Of a stretch of DNA of 37,120 nt, positions 25,775-35,866 are shown one piece after another. The notes beneath the pieces are model-generated. The model was not told where the DNA came from, did not search any database, and saw nothing but the letters and a program-made list of their open reading frames with translations. The translations under genes were made by a program, and so were the position numbers. Location of the stretch: assembly GCF_900230255.1 (NCBI RefSeq), contig NZ_OCNJ01000020.1, positions 1 to 37,120 on the forward strand. The letters are read 5' to 3'. This DNA comes from Caenispirillum bisanense (GTDB lineage Bacteria; Pseudomonadota; Alphaproteobacteria; Rhodospirillales; Rhodospirillaceae). Within the stretch, counting starts at the first letter, position 1, and the number at the start of each line of letters is the position of its first letter.

Positions 25775-26514
25775 TGGGCGCCGAACCTCTCCCCAGCAGG
25801 GGTGACGCGCCGCCGATGCCGGTGCATGTCGCCATCATCATGGACGGCAACGGCCGCTGGGCCCGCGCCCGCGGCCTGCCGCGCACCGCCGGCCACCGTC
25901 AGGGGGCCGAGGCGGTGCGCCGGGTCGTGCGCGCCGCCGGCGAGATGGGCATCGGTACGCTGACGCTGTTCGCCTTCTCGTCGGAGAACTGGCGTCGTCC
26001 CGAGGACGAGGTGACGGAGCTGCGCGGCCTGCTGCGCCTCTATCTCCGCAACGAGATCGGCGAGCTGCACGCCAACGGCGTGCGCCTGCGCGTCATCGGC
26101 GACCGCGACCAGTTCGGGCCGGAAACGGTGCGGCTGATCGAGCAGGCCGAGGCGCTGACCGCCGGCAACGGCGGGCTGCAGCTGGTCATCGCCCTGTCCT
26201 ACGGCGGCCGGGCGGAGATCGCCGCCGCCGCCCGCCGGCTGGCGGAGGAGGCAAAGGCCGGCCTGATCGACCCGTCCGCCATCGACGAGGACGCGGTGAC
26301 GGCCCGCCTGTTCACCGCCGACATCCCCGATCCGGACCTGCTCATCCGCACCAGCGGCGAGCAGCGGGTGAGCAACTTCCTGCTGTGGCAGATCGCCTAT
26401 GCCGAGATGGTGTTCTCCGATACGCTGTGGCCCGATTTCGACCGCGCCGATCTGGAAGCGGCCGTCGCCGCGTTCCGGGGCCGCGAACGCCGCTACGGCG
26501 GCGTGACGGACTGA
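25774..26514 (+). CDS. uppS: Isoprenyl transferase (undecaprenyl diphosphate synthase)
   Basis: The 246-residue cis-prenyltransferase has the catalytic D24 in IIMDGNGRWA, FSSENWRRP, and the C-terminal DLLIRTSGEQRVSNFLLWQ block that binds isopentenyl diphosphate. It builds the C55 lipid carrier for peptidoglycan. The ATG overlaps the frr stop. An internal ATG (MPVHVAII) at 25816 is a possible alternative that would remove a non-conserved 14-residue leader. Confidence 0.96.
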   Translation: MGAEPLPSRGDAPPMPVHVAIIMDGNGRWARARGLPRTAGHRQGAEAVRRVVRAAGEMGIGTLTLFAFSSENWRRPEDEVTELRGLLRLYLRNEIGELHANGVRLRVIGDRDQFGPETVRLIEQAEALTAGNGGLQLVIALSYGGRAEIAAAARRLAEEAKAGLIDPSAIDEDAVTARLFTADIPDPDLLIRTSGEQRVSNFLLWQIAYAEMVFSDTLWPDFDRADLEAAVAAFRGRERRYGGVTD

Positions 26515-26524
26515 CGAGACGCTC

Positions 26525-27301
26525 GTGCTGAAGACCCGCCTGCTCTCAGCCGCCATCATGCTGCCGGTGGCGTTGCTGTGCGCCTGGGCGGGATCTCCGG
26601 TGTTCGACGTCGCCGTCGCCGGCGTCGCGCTCATCATGGCCTGGGAATGGCAGGCCATGGTGCAACCCGGCCACCGCCTGCCGGGCTGGGCCAGCGGCTT
26701 CGCCGCCGCCCTGGCCGCCGTGGTGGCCGTGCCGCTTCCCGAATACGCCCTCGCCGTCGCGCTGCTGGCGCCGTTGCCCGTGTTCCTGCTCGCCCGCGGG
26801 CGGGACGGGGCAGGGTGGGCGGCGCTCGGGGCCGTCTACGTCGCCCTGCCGGCCTTCGCGCTGGTGTGGCTGCGCGAAGCGGGCGGGCTCGGCACCCTCC
26901 TGTGGCTGCTGTTCATCGTGTGGGCCACCGACACCGGCGGCTACGTCTTCGGCCGGCGTATCGGCGGGCCCAAGCTGGCACCCCGCATCAGCCCCAAGAA
27001 GACCTGGGCCGGTCTGCTCGGCGGCGCCTTCTCCGCGGCGCTGGTCGGCGTGGCGACGGCGTTTCTGGTGAACCCGGATGCTCTTCCGGCCCTTATTCTC
27101 TTCAGCGGCCTTCTTGCGGTCGTCGAACAGATCAGCGATCTGACGGAGAGTTACGTGAAGCGGCGCTTCGGCGTGAAGGACAGCGGCCACATCATCCCCG
27201 GCCACGGCGGCGTGCTCGACCGTGTCGACGGGCTGGTGCTGACGGCGCCGCTGCTCGCGCTGGCGGTGTATCTGGCGGAAGGAGGAATTGCGGCATGGTG
27301 A
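26525..27301 (+). CDS. cdsA: Phosphatidate cytidylyltransferase
   Basis: The 258-residue membrane enzyme makes CDP-diacylglycerol for phospholipid synthesis. About seven hydrophobic helices are visible. [12 protein letters not shown] lies in the middle, and the full CDS signature is at the C-terminal end: [20 protein letters not shown], directly continued by GVLDRVD. The start is GTG 26525, read MLKTRLLSA, with GACGAGACG upstream. The stop overlaps the dxr start by 7 bases. Confidence 0.96.
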   Translation: MLKTRLLSAAIMLPVALLCAWAGSPVFDVAVAGVALIMAWEWQAMVQPGHRLPGWASGFAAALAAVVAVPLPEYALAVALLAPLPVFLLARGRDGAGWAALGAVYVALPAFALVWLREAGGLGTLLWLLFIVWATDTGGYVFGRRIGGPKLAPRISPKKTWAGLLGGAFSAALVGVATAFLVNPDALPALILFSGLLAVVEQISDLTESYVKRRFGVKDSGHIIPGHGGVLDRVDGLVLTAPLLALAVYLAEGGIAAW

Positions 27302-28500
27302 CTCCCAAGGCTCCTGCCGGCACCGGCCGCGACGGCCGCCGCCGCGTCACCGTCCTCGGCTCCACCGGCTCGGTCGGCTGCAACACCGTCGACCTGCTGA
27401 TGCGCGACCGCGCCGCCTACGAGGTCGTCGCGCTGACCGCCAACGGCAACGCCGCCGCCCTGGCCGAGCAGGCGCTCGCCCTGCGGCCGGAAGTGGCCGT
27501 GGTGGCCGACGAAGCCTGCTACGCCGACCTCAAGGAGCGTCTGGCCGGGTCGGGCATCGAGGCCGCCGCCGGCTGCGCCGCCGTCACCGAGGCCGCCGCC
27601 CGGCCATCGGACTGGGTGATGTCGGCCATCGTCGGCGCCGCCGGCCTCGCGCCGACGCTGGCCGCCGTGCGCCGCGGCTGTGTCGTCGGCCTCGCCAACA
27701 AGGAAACGCTGGTCTGCGCCGGCGCGCTGGTCATGGCCGAGGTGGAACGCCACGGCGCCACCCTGCTGCCGGTGGACAGCGAGCACTCCGCCATCTTCCA
27801 GGTGTTCGACTTCGACCAGCCCGCGGCGGTGTCGCGCATCGTCCTCACCGCCTCCGGCGGCCCGTTCCGCGAGTGGGAGCGCGAGGCCATGGCCACGGTG
27901 ACGCCGTCGCAGGCGGTCGCCCATCCCAACTGGTCCATGGGCGCCAAGATCTCGGTCGACAGCGCGACCATGATGAACAAGGGCCTGGAACTGATCGAGG
28001 CGTCGCACCTCTTCCCGGTGCCCGAGGAGCGCATCGAGATCCTGGTGCATCCGCAGTCGGTGATCCACAGCATGGTGGAGTACGTCGACGGCAGCATGCT
28101 GGCCCAACTCGGCACGCCGGACATGCGCACGCCCATCGCCTACGCCCTCGGCTGGCCGGCGCGCATCCCCGCGCCGAGCCCGCGCCTCGACCTGGCGGCG
28201 GTCGCGCAGCTGACCTTCCAGGCCCCCGATACGGAGCGCTTCCCGGCGCTGCGTCTGGCGCGCCACGCCTTGCAAACGGGCGGGGCGGCCCCTACTCTCC
28301 TGAATGCAGCGAATGAAATCGCCGTCGCCCGGTTCCTGGCCGGCGAGATCGGGTTCCTCGACATCGCACGCACCGTCGAGGCGACCATCGAGAAGGCCGG
28401 CGACCTGCCGCTCGCCACCCTCGACGACGTCCTCGCCGCCGATGCCGAGGCGCGCCGCATCGCGGCCGGCATGACCAGCACCACGTGCGCCGCGGAGTGA
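27295..28500 (+). CDS. dxr: 1-deoxy-D-xylulose 5-phosphate reductoisomerase
   Basis: The 401-residue enzyme performs the second step of the MEP isoprenoid pathway with NADPH and a divalent metal. Seen are the Rossmann [11 protein letters not shown] (about 18-28), [11 protein letters not shown] with the metal-binding Asp/Glu, [29 protein letters not shown], and [12 protein letters not shown]. Precursors feed UppS just upstream. ATG 27295 has GGAGGAATT upstream, inside the cdsA end; GTG 27298 is also possible. The N-terminal 15 residues are a short unconserved leader. Confidence 0.97.
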   Translation: MVTPKAPAGTGRDGRRRVTVLGSTGSVGCNTVDLLMRDRAAYEVVALTANGNAAALAEQALALRPEVAVVADEACYADLKERLAGSGIEAAAGCAAVTEAAARPSDWVMSAIVGAAGLAPTLAAVRRGCVVGLANKETLVCAGALVMAEVERHGATLLPVDSEHSAIFQVFDFDQPAAVSRIVLTASGGPFREWEREAMATVTPSQAVAHPNWSMGAKISVDSATMMNKGLELIEASHLFPVPEERIEILVHPQSVIHSMVEYVDGSMLAQLGTPDMRTPIAYALGWPARIPAPSPRLDLAAVAQLTFQAPDTERFPALRLARHALQTGGAAPTLLNAANEIAVARFLAGEIGFLDIARTVEATIEKAGDLPLATLDDVLAADAEARRIAAGMTSTTCAAE

Positions 28501-28540
28501 CCTGCGGCGCGCCCTTGACCCCGAGAAGGCGCCTACCCGC

Positions 28541-29656
28541 ATGGACATCCTTTCCGTACTCTGGACGACGATCCTGCCGTTCCTGGTCATCCTGACCATC
28601 GTCGTCTTCGTGCACGAGTTCGGCCACTTCATCGTCGCCCGCTGGAACGGCGTGAAGGTCGACGTCTTCTCCATCGGGTTCGGCCGCGAACTGTTCGGCT
28701 GGAACGACCGCCACGGCACCCGCTGGCGGGTCAGCCTGCTGCCGCTCGGCGGCTACGTGAAGTTCTTCGGCGACGCCAACGAGGCCAGCGGCGGCGCCGA
28801 CAAGAGCCGCGAGCTGACCGACGCGGAGCGGGAGGTGTCGCTCCACCACAAGCGGGTGGGCCAGCGCATGGCGGTGGTCGCCGCCGGCCCCGGCTTCAAC
28901 TTCCTGTTCGCCATCGTCGTCTTCGCCGCCGTCTTCATGACCGTCGGCCAGCCGACCACGCCGCCCGTGCTCGGCGGCGTGCAGGAGGGCAGCCCGGCCG
29001 CCGCCGCCGGCCTGCAGGCGGGTGACCGCATCGTCGCCATCGACGGCCGCGGCATCGACCGCTTCGAGGAAATCCAGCGCCTCGTGCCCCTCAACGCCGG
29101 CACCCCCATGCAGGTGGAGGTCGACCGCGACGGCGAGCGCCGCAGCTTCGAGGTCACTCCGCGCATGACGGAGATGACCGACGGCTTCGGCAACGTCCAC
29201 CGCACCCCCATCCTCGGCGTGTCGGTCAGCAACCAGCACATGGAAATGCGCCGCATGGGCCCGGTGGAGGCCGTCGGGCAGGCGACCACCCACACCTGGG
29301 GCATCGTCGCCTCCACCATGACGGCGCTCGGCCAGATGATTTCGGGCGACCGCGGCACCGACGACCTGGGCGGGCCGGTGCGCATCGCGCAGTTCTCGGG
29401 TCAGGCGGCCCAGTCGGGTGTGGTGAACGCCATCATGTTCGTCGCCCTGCTGTCCGTCGCGCTCGGTCTGTTCAACCTGTTTCCGGTGCCCATGCTGGAC
29501 GGCGGCCACCTGCTGTTCTACGGCGTGGAAGCCTTGCGCGGCAGGCCGTTGAGCGAGCGGATGCAGGAGTATGGCTTCCGCGTCGGCTTCGCGTTGGTCG
29601 TCTGTCTGATGGTCTTCGTCACATGGAACGATATCGTCCGGCTTATAGAGGGTTGA
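28541..29656 (+). CDS. rseP: RseP/MmpA-type site-2 membrane metalloprotease
   Basis: The 371-residue inner-membrane zinc protease has HEFGH (25-29) in the first helix and the third zinc ligand D320 in MLDGGHL. One PDZ domain (about 130-215; QEGSPAAAAGLQAGDRIVAIDG) lies between them, where E. coli RseP has two. It cleaves anti-sigma factors within the membrane (the E. coli role); MmpA in Caulobacter cleaves PodJ. It lies between dxr and bamA, 40 bases after dxr. Confidence 0.96.
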   Translation: MDILSVLWTTILPFLVILTIVVFVHEFGHFIVARWNGVKVDVFSIGFGRELFGWNDRHGTRWRVSLLPLGGYVKFFGDANEASGGADKSRELTDAEREVSLHHKRVGQRMAVVAAGPGFNFLFAIVVFAAVFMTVGQPTTPPVLGGVQEGSPAAAAGLQAGDRIVAIDGRGIDRFEEIQRLVPLNAGTPMQVEVDRDGERRSFEVTPRMTEMTDGFGNVHRTPILGVSVSNQHMEMRRMGPVEAVGQATTHTWGIVASTMTALGQMISGDRGTDDLGGPVRIAQFSGQAAQSGVVNAIMFVALLSVALGLFNLFPVPMLDGGHLLFYGVEALRGRPLSERMQEYGFRVGFALVVCLMVFVTWNDIVRLIEG

Positions 29657-29666
29657 GTTCCTAGGC

Positions 29667-29723
29667 GGAACTGGGCATTCTCCCCCGGGTCAAGATCACG
29701 TCGATCACTCATCACCCCGGGGG
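29667..29723 (+). promoter_or_regulatory. rseP-bamA gap: possible envelope-stress promoter and ribosome-site stem
   Basis: GGAACT (29667-29672) and TCAAG (29690-29694) with 17 bases between them faintly resemble an ECF sigma promoter. CCCCCGGG (29682-29689) can pair perfectly with CCCGGGGG (29716-29723), which contains the G-rich ribosome binding site of bamA. If transcription starts inside this stretch, only the upstream transcript would hold the stem. Confidence 0.35.
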
Positions 29724-29729
29724 TAATCC

Positions 29730-32036
29730 TTGCGTTCGCTCGTGCGCTCGGCGGCCGTGGCCGCCGCCCTTGCCGGACTCGCCGTGGTGCCGGCCACCGC
29801 AATCGCCCAGGATATCGGTGCCGGCCAGACCGGCGGCGTCATCCGTCAGATCGTGGTGGAGGGCAACCAGCGCATCGAACCGTCGACGGTCCGCTCCTAC
29901 ATGGCGGTCGCCGAGGGGGATGCGTTCGATCCGGCCAAGCTCGACCAGTCGCTGAAGAGCCTGTTCGCCACCGGCCTGTTCGCCGACGTGGCGCTGCGCC
30001 GCAACGGCGATGCCCTGGTGGTGCGCGTGGTGGAAAACCCCATCATCAACCGCATCGCCTTCGAGGGGAATCAGCGCATCGACGACCAGCAGCTGGAGGC
30101 CGAGACCCAGCTGCGCCCGCGCGTCGTCTATACCCGCGCCAAGGTTCAGTCGGACGTGCAGCGCATGCTCGACCTCTACCGCCGCAGCGGCCGCTATGCC
30201 GTCAACGTCGAGCCGAAGATCATCGAGCTGGACCAGAACCGCGTCGACCTCGTGTTCGAGATCAACGAGGGTCCGCCGACCTACGTGCGCCGCATCACCT
30301 TCATCGGCAACAGCCGCTACAGCGACAGCTCGCTGCGCGAGGAGGTCGCCACGAAGGAAGAGCGCTGGTACCGGTTCCTGTCCAGCGCCGATACCTACGA
30401 TCCCGACCGCCTGACCTATGACCGCGAACTGCTGCGCCGGTTCTACCTGCGCAACGGCTACGCCGATTTCCGGGTGACCTCGGCCGTGGCGGAGCTGACG
30501 CCCGACCGCGAGGCGTTCTTCGTCACCTTCACCATGGACGAAGGCGAGCGCTACAAGTTCGGCAAGGTGGAGGTCAACGTCAGCCTGCCCGACCTCGATG
30601 CCGCCTCGCTGCAGGAGCACATCGTCGCCGAGGGCGGCGAGTGGTACAACGCCGACGAAGTCGAGACGACGGTGCAGAACCTGACGGACGCCATCGGCGC
30701 CCGCGGCTACGCCTTCGTCGACGTGCGCCCGCGCGTCACCCGCAATACCGATGACCGCACCATCGACGTCACCTTCGACATCCAGGAAGGGCCGCGCGTC
30801 TTCGTTCGCCGCATCGAGATCAACGGCAACGTCCGCACCCTCGACAAGGTGATCCGCCGCGAGTTCCGGCTGGTGGAAGGCGATGCCTTCAACACCGCCA
30901 AGCTGCGCCGCTCGCGCGAGCGCATCCGCAACCTCGGCTTCTTCGAGAAGGTGGAAGTGTCCAACATTCCGGCCGAGGACGCGCCGGACCAGACGGACAT
31001 CATCGTCGACGTCGAGGAACGGGCCACCGGCGAGCTGTCCTTCGGCGTCGGCTGGTCGTCCAGCGTCGGTGCCCTGTTCGAGGCCGGCATCCGCGAGCGC
31101 AACCTGCTCGGCAAGGGCCAGGACCTGAAGCTCGACCTACGCCTCGCCCAGCGTCAGACGGAAGTGGACCTGTCGTTCACCGAGCCCTACTTCCTCGACC
31201 GCCCGCTGCGCGCCGGTTTCGACGTCTTCCACATCACCAACGACTACCAGGACGAGGCGTCGTACGACAGCACCATCACCGGCGGCTCGCTGCGCCTGGG
31301 CTGGAGCTACAACGAGTTCCTCGGCCACACGCTGAAGTACACGGCGCAGCAGACCGACATCCGCAACGTCGACGACGACGCCTCGCGCTACATCCGCGAG
31401 CAGGAAGGCACGTCGCTGCTGTCGCAGATCGGCCACACGCTGACCTACGACAAGCGTGACAGCATGATCGAGCCGACGGACGGCTACGTCGTCAGCGTGT
31501 CGAACGCCGTCGCCGGCCTCGGTGGCGACGAGAAGTTCCTGCGCAACGACATCGCCGGCGCGTACTACATTCCGCTGGCCGACCAGTGGACGCTGCGCCT
31601 TGGCGCCAACGCCGGTTACATCTACAATTACGACGACAAGGACCCGCTCGGCATCGCCTACCGCTACAACCTCGGCGGCGAGAACCTGCGCGGCTTCGCC
31701 TATGGCGGCGCCGGTGCCCGCGACGGGGACGACGCGCTCGGCGGCAACTGGATCGCCAACGGCTCGGTGGAACTGCGCCTGCCGCTCGGGCTGCCCGAGG
31801 AACTGGGCGTCACCGGCAAGGTCTTCACCGACTTCGGCATCATCGGCGAGCCCGACATCGACGTGATCCCCGGATCGCCGTACGAATACTCCAGTTCCAT
31901 CCGTGCCTCGGTCGGCGTCGGCGTGATCTGGAAGTCGCCGGTCGGCCCGATCAACATCGATCTGGCGCAGCCGGTGCTGAAGGAAGACTTCGACGAGACC
32001 GAGCTGTTCCGCCTCAACTTCGGGACGAAGTTCTGA
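29730..32036 (+). CDS. bamA: Outer membrane protein assembly factor BamA
   Basis: The 768-residue protein has a signal peptide (about 1-27, cut after AIA), five POTRA domains (about 28-370) and a 16-stranded Omp85 barrel. The barrel shows the LRGF form of the conserved RGF motif (GGENLRGFAYGG) and ends in FRLNFGTKF with the C-terminal Phe. It folds outer-membrane proteins as the core of the BAM complex. The start is TTG 29730, 6 bases after GGGGG; GTG 29742 is the alternative, and would still leave a signal peptide. The stop overlaps the next start (TGATG). Confidence 0.96.
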   Translation: MRSLVRSAAVAAALAGLAVVPATAIAQDIGAGQTGGVIRQIVVEGNQRIEPSTVRSYMAVAEGDAFDPAKLDQSLKSLFATGLFADVALRRNGDALVVRVVENPIINRIAFEGNQRIDDQQLEAETQLRPRVVYTRAKVQSDVQRMLDLYRRSGRYAVNVEPKIIELDQNRVDLVFEINEGPPTYVRRITFIGNSRYSDSSLREEVATKEERWYRFLSSADTYDPDRLTYDRELLRRFYLRNGYADFRVTSAVAELTPDREAFFVTFTMDEGERYKFGKVEVNVSLPDLDAASLQEHIVAEGGEWYNADEVETTVQNLTDAIGARGYAFVDVRPRVTRNTDDRTIDVTFDIQEGPRVFVRRIEINGNVRTLDKVIRREFRLVEGDAFNTAKLRRSRERIRNLGFFEKVEVSNIPAEDAPDQTDIIVDVEERATGELSFGVGWSSSVGALFEAGIRERNLLGKGQDLKLDLRLAQRQTEVDLSFTEPYFLDRPLRAGFDVFHITNDYQDEASYDSTITGGSLRLGWSYNEFLGHTLKYTAQQTDIRNVDDDASRYIREQEGTSLLSQIGHTLTYDKRDSMIEPTDGYVVSVSNAVAGLGGDEKFLRNDIAGAYYIPLADQWTLRLGANAGYIYNYDDKDPLGIAYRYNLGGENLRGFAYGGAGARDGDDALGGNWIANGSVELRLPLGLPEELGVTGKVFTDFGIIGEPDIDVIPGSPYEYSSSIRASVGVGVIWKSPVGPINIDLAQPVLKEDFDETELFRLNFGTKF

Positions 32037-32704
32037 TGCCCCTGCGCGGCGCGCTCCGGATTGCCGTCGCGCTGCTGGCGCTGACGGCGCCGGCGGTGCC
32101 GCAGGCGGTCGCGCAGCAGGCTCCGTCTGCGCCTTCGGGGGTTGCCGCGGGCGAGAAACCGGTCGCCCGCGTGCCGAACCCGGTGATCGGCGTCATCGAT
32201 CTGCAGCGCATCCTGCGGGACGCCTCGGCGGCCCGTGATGTGCGGGCGGAGCGCGAGAAGTACGTCACCGCCTATCAGGCCGACGCCGCCCAGGTGGAAC
32301 AGGAACTGCGTGCCGCCGACCAGGAACTGGCGCGCCTGCGGGCCGGGTCGTCGCCGGAGGAGTTCGCCGTCAAGCGCCGCGAGTTCCAGGACCGGGTGGC
32401 GACCAGCCAGCGCGAGGTCCAGACCCGCCGCCGCAACCTGGAGCGGGCCTTCGGCACCGCCATGAGCGACGTGCAGCAGGCGACCATCCAGGTGGCCGAC
32501 GACATCGCCACCGAGGCGGGCGTCAACGTGATCCTTTACCGCTCGCAGGTGTTCCTGTTCGACAACGGCATGGACCTCACCGACGAGATCCTGCTGGAAT
32601 TGAACGAGCGCCTGCCGACCGTGCCCTTCCCCGACCCCGAAGCCATGCCGGACGTACCGGATGCGCCGGACGGGGGAACGCCGCTCGCCATACCCGGAGA
32701 CTGA
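32036..32704 (+). CDS. skp: OmpH/Skp-family periplasmic chaperone
   Basis: The 222-residue product has a signal peptide (about 1-30, cut near VAQQ). It then has VIGVIDLQRILRDASAARDVR, the usual Skp start, and a long charged coiled coil (about 78-155) that would form the tentacles. After the AGVNVILYRSQVFLFDNGMDLT strand pair comes a Pro/Asp-rich tail (about 195-222) not typical of the family. It carries unfolded outer-membrane proteins to BAM. The one-base overlap with bamA and 3-base gap to lpxD place it firmly in the operon. Confidence 0.93.
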   Translation: MPLRGALRIAVALLALTAPAVPQAVAQQAPSAPSGVAAGEKPVARVPNPVIGVIDLQRILRDASAARDVRAEREKYVTAYQADAAQVEQELRAADQELARLRAGSSPEEFAVKRREFQDRVATSQREVQTRRRNLERAFGTAMSDVQQATIQVADDIATEAGVNVILYRSQVFLFDNGMDLTDEILLELNERLPTVPFPDPEAMPDVPDAPDGGTPLAIPGD

Positions 32705-32707
32705 CCC

Positions 32708-33730
32708 GTGGCGGATTCCCGCTTCTTCACCAACGCCGGCCCCTTCACCCTGTCCCGCCTCGCCGAGGCCGGCGGGTGCGAGATCGCGGCCGGCGGCGAC
32801 CCGGAGCGCCGCTTCGCCGACGTCGCGCCGCTGCACGAAGCGGACGCCGAGCAGGTGAGCTTCCTCGACAACAAGAAGTACCTGCCGGCCTTCCGCGACA
32901 GCCGCGCCGGTGCCTGCATCGTCCATCCCGACCATGCCGCCGAGGCGCCGGCCGGCATGGTGCTGCTGCTCAGCCGCGAGCCCTACCGCGCCTACGCCAA
33001 GGTGGCCGCCCTGTTCTATCCGGCCCCGGCGGCCGTGGCCGGCGTGCATCCGACGGCGGTGGTCGATCCGACCGCCGTGCTGGGCGAGGGCGTGCAGGTC
33101 GGGCCGGGCGCGGTGATCGAGGCGCGGGCGGAGATCGGTGCTGGCACCGTCATCGGCCCCAATGCCGTCATCGGAGCGGGCGTGCAGATCGGGCCGCTCG
33201 GCTCGGTCGGCGCCAATGCCTCGCTCAGCCACACCATCGCCGGCGCCAAGGTGCACATCTACCCCGGCTGTCGCATCGGCCAGGACGGCTTCGGCTTCGC
33301 CATGGGGCGGGAAGGGCACCTGAAGGTGCCGCAGCTCGGCCGCGTCGTCATCGGCGACGACGTGGAAATCGGCGCCAATACCACCATCGATCGCGGCGCC
33401 GGGCCCGATACCGTCATCGGCTCGGGGTCCAGGATTGATAATCTGGTGCAGATCGGGCACAACGTGCAGCTCGGACGCGGCTGCGTGATCGTGTCGCAGG
33501 TCGGCATTTCCGGCAGCACCAAGCTCGGCGACGGCGTCGTCATCGGGGGGCAGGGCGGTGTCGCCGGCCACCTCACGCTCGGCAGCGGCGCCCAGGTGGC
33601 GGCCCAGGCCGGGGTGATGCGCGACATCGAGCCGGGCGGCGTCGTCATGGGGTATCCCGCCAAACCGATCAAGGAGTTCTGGCGCGAAGTCGCCGCGCTG
33701 AAGCAACTGGCTTCCAAGAAGGGCAAGTAG
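32708..33730 (+). CDS. lpxD: UDP-3-O-acylglucosamine N-acyltransferase
   Basis: The 340-residue left-handed beta-helix enzyme adds the second acyl chain to the lipid A precursor. The N-terminal uridine-binding domain spans about 1-105, followed by hexapeptide repeats (about 110-300), with catalytic H251 in QIGHNVQLG and a C-terminal helix (about 310-340). It starts with GTG 32708, three bases after the skp stop. Homology also to LpxA is evident, but the N-terminal domain separates them. Confidence 0.97.
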   Translation: MADSRFFTNAGPFTLSRLAEAGGCEIAAGGDPERRFADVAPLHEADAEQVSFLDNKKYLPAFRDSRAGACIVHPDHAAEAPAGMVLLLSREPYRAYAKVAALFYPAPAAVAGVHPTAVVDPTAVLGEGVQVGPGAVIEARAEIGAGTVIGPNAVIGAGVQIGPLGSVGANASLSHTIAGAKVHIYPGCRIGQDGFGFAMGREGHLKVPQLGRVVIGDDVEIGANTTIDRGAGPDTVIGSGSRIDNLVQIGHNVQLGRGCVIVSQVGISGSTKLGDGVVIGGQGGVAGHLTLGSGAQVAAQAGVMRDIEPGGVVMGYPAKPIKEFWREVAALKQLASKKGK

Positions 33731-33733
33731 AAG

Positions 33734-34213
33734 ATGGACGCGACGTCTGACAAGACCGAAGCCACCACCGAGGGAACCACCATCGGCATCGAGCGGATCA
33801 TGAAGATGATTCCGCACCGTTACCCCATGCTGCTGATCGACCGCGTCGTCGACGTTCACAAGAACGAGCGGTGCGTCGGCATCAAGAACGTCAGCATGAA
33901 CGAGCCCTTCTTCCAGGGCCACTTCCCGCAGCGTCCGGTGATGCCCGGCGTGCTCATCATCGAAGCCATGGCCCAGACGGCGGCCGTGCTGGTGGTGGAG
34001 ACGCTCGGCCCCGACAGCGAGGGCAAGCTGGTCTACTTCATGTCGGTCGACAACGCCCGCTTCCGCAAACCGGTGGTGCCGGGCGACCGGCTGGAACTGC
34101 ACGTCAGCAAGGAACACAGCCGCCGCAACGTGTGGAAGTTCCGCGCCGAGGGCAAGGTCGACGGCAAGGTCGTCGCCGAAGCCACCTATGCCGCCATGAT
34201 TCTGGACGACTGA
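33734..34213 (+). CDS. fabZ: 3-hydroxyacyl-ACP dehydratase
   Basis: The 159-residue hot-dog-fold protein has the catalytic pair H63 ([11 protein letters not shown]) and E77 (IIEAMAQ). It dehydrates 3-hydroxyacyl-ACP in fatty acid elongation, and so competes with LpxA/LpxD for the same acyl-ACP. It lies three bases after lpxD and overlaps the lpxA start by one base (TGATG). The first 15 residues are an acidic leader. Confidence 0.98.
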   Translation: MDATSDKTEATTEGTTIGIERIMKMIPHRYPMLLIDRVVDVHKNERCVGIKNVSMNEPFFQGHFPQRPVMPGVLIIEAMAQTAAVLVVETLGPDSEGKLVYFMSVDNARFRKPVVPGDRLELHVSKEHSRRNVWKFRAEGKVDGKVVAEATYAAMILDD

Positions 34214-35043
34214 TGCCACTCATTCACCCCACCGCCATCGTCGATCCCGCCGCGCGCCTGGCCGAAGACGTCAAGGTCGGTCCCTATTGCCTGGTCGGGC
34301 CGGACGTGCACCTGGGCGCCGGCGTCGAGCTGAAGAGCCACGTGGTGGTCGACGGCCGTACCACGGTCGGCGACGGCACCGTCGTGTTCCCCTTCGCCTC
34401 CGTCGGGCTGCAGCCGCAGGACCTGAAGTACAAGGGCGAGCCGTCGCGGCTGGAAATCGGCCGCAACGTCGTCATCCGCGAGCACGTGACGGTCAACACC
34501 GGCACCGAGGGCGGCGGCATGCTCACCAAGGTGGGCGACAACGTGCTGCTGGCCATCGGGTCGCATGTGGCGCACGACGTGTTCATCGGCGACAACAGCA
34601 TCATCATGAACCACGTGCTGCTGGGCGGCCATGTGGTGATCGAGGAGTTCGTGGTGGTCGGCGGCGGCTCCGCCATCCATCAGTTCGTGCGCCTCGGCAA
34701 GCACGTGATGATCGGCGGCGCCTCGGGCATCGAGAACGACGTCATCCCCTACGCCACGGCCTTCGGCAACCGCGGCCACCTGCAGGGGCTGAACCTCATC
34801 GGCATGAAGCGCCGCGGCTTCAAGCGCGACGACGTCAACGCCGTCCGCCACGCCTACAAGCTGCTGTTCAGCGCCGCCGACGGCTCGGTCATGGCCGACC
34901 GGCTGAACGCGGTGGAAGCGCAGTACGGCGGCAGCGAGCCGGTGCGCGACATCGTCGCCTTCGTGCGCGCCGCCGGCAAGCGCAAGATCTGCCAGCCGAC
35001 GGCGGAGAGCCTGGCCGCGGCGACGGGCGATGCCGACGAATAA
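34213..35043 (+). CDS. lpxA: UDP-N-acetylglucosamine O-acyltransferase
   Basis: The 276-residue beta-helix protein starts IHPTAIVDPAARLAEDVKVGPYC. It carries catalytic H121 with D122 in HVAHD and ends with a helical domain (RGFKRDDVNAVRHAYKLLF). It catalyses the first step of lipid A synthesis from 3-hydroxyacyl-ACP. Its end overlaps lpxI by 14 bases. Confidence 0.98.
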   Translation: MPLIHPTAIVDPAARLAEDVKVGPYCLVGPDVHLGAGVELKSHVVVDGRTTVGDGTVVFPFASVGLQPQDLKYKGEPSRLEIGRNVVIREHVTVNTGTEGGGMLTKVGDNVLLAIGSHVAHDVFIGDNSIIMNHVLLGGHVVIEEFVVVGGGSAIHQFVRLGKHVMIGGASGIENDVIPYATAFGNRGHLQGLNLIGMKRRGFKRDDVNAVRHAYKLLFSAADGSVMADRLNAVEAQYGGSEPVRDIVAFVRAAGKRKICQPTAESLAAATGDADE

Positions 35044-35866
35044 GCTCGGCATCATCGCCGGCGGCGGGGCGCTGCCCGGGCGCCTCGTGAGGGCCTGCCG
35101 TGAGAGCGGCCGGCCCTTTTTCGTGCTCGCCATCGAAGGCCACGCCGACGCCGCCGACATCGGCGCCGACAGCCCGCAGGCGTGGATCCGCATGGGCGAG
35201 GCGGGCAGCGGCATCCGCGCCCTGCACGAGGCCGGCTGCCGCGACCTCGTCATGGCCGGGCCGGTGCGTCGCCCGACGCTCGCCGACCTGCGGCCCGACT
35301 GGCGCACGGCCCGCTTCTTCGCCCGCCTCGGCCTGCGGGCACTGGGCGACGACGGTCTGTTGAAGGCGCTCATCGCCGAGCTGGAGGGCGAGGGGTTCCG
35401 GGTGGTCGGCGTCGACAGCATTCTCACCGACCTGTCTCCCGACCTCGGCCCGCTCGGCCGCCACGTGCCGGACGAGCAGGCGCGCGCCGACATCGCCCGC
35501 GCCGTCGCCGTCTGCCGCACCCTCGGCGCGCTCGACGTCGGGCAGGCGGTGGTGGTGCAGCAGGGCATCGTGCTCGGCGTCGAGGCCGTGGAGGGCACGG
35601 ACGCCCTCCTCGCCCGCTGCCGCGACCTCGAGCGCAGCGGCCCCGGCGGGGTGCTGGTGAAGCTGTGCAAGCCGCAGCAGGAAACGCGCGTCGACCTGCC
35701 GACGGTCGGGCCGCGCACGGTGGAGAACGCCGTCGCCGCCGGCCTGCGCGGCATCGCCCTGCACGCCGGCCGCAGCATCCTGGTGGACCGGGAGGCGACG
35801 CTCGGCCGCGCCGACGCCCTCGGCCTGTTCGTGGTGGGCGTTTCGGGCGACGAGGAGCCGGCATGA
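35030..35866 (+). CDS. lpxI: UDP-2,3-diacylglucosamine pyrophosphatase LpxI
   Basis: The 278-residue protein matches LpxI (formerly DUF1009): KLGIIAGGGALPGRLVRAC at the start, VMAGPVRRPTLADLRPDW, and the C-terminal core VGQAVVVQQGIVLGVEAVEG with VKLCKPQQETRVDLPTVG. It cuts UDP-diacylglucosamine to lipid X and UMP, replacing LpxH; this is the known alphaproteobacterial solution. It overlaps lpxA by 14 bases and lpxB by 4 (ATGA). Confidence 0.97.
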   Translation: MPTNKLGIIAGGGALPGRLVRACRESGRPFFVLAIEGHADAADIGADSPQAWIRMGEAGSGIRALHEAGCRDLVMAGPVRRPTLADLRPDWRTARFFARLGLRALGDDGLLKALIAELEGEGFRVVGVDSILTDLSPDLGPLGRHVPDEQARADIARAVAVCRTLGALDVGQAVVVQQGIVLGVEAVEGTDALLARCRDLERSGPGGVLVKLCKPQQETRVDLPTVGPRTVENAVAAGLRGIALHAGRSILVDREATLGRADALGLFVVGVSGDEEPA

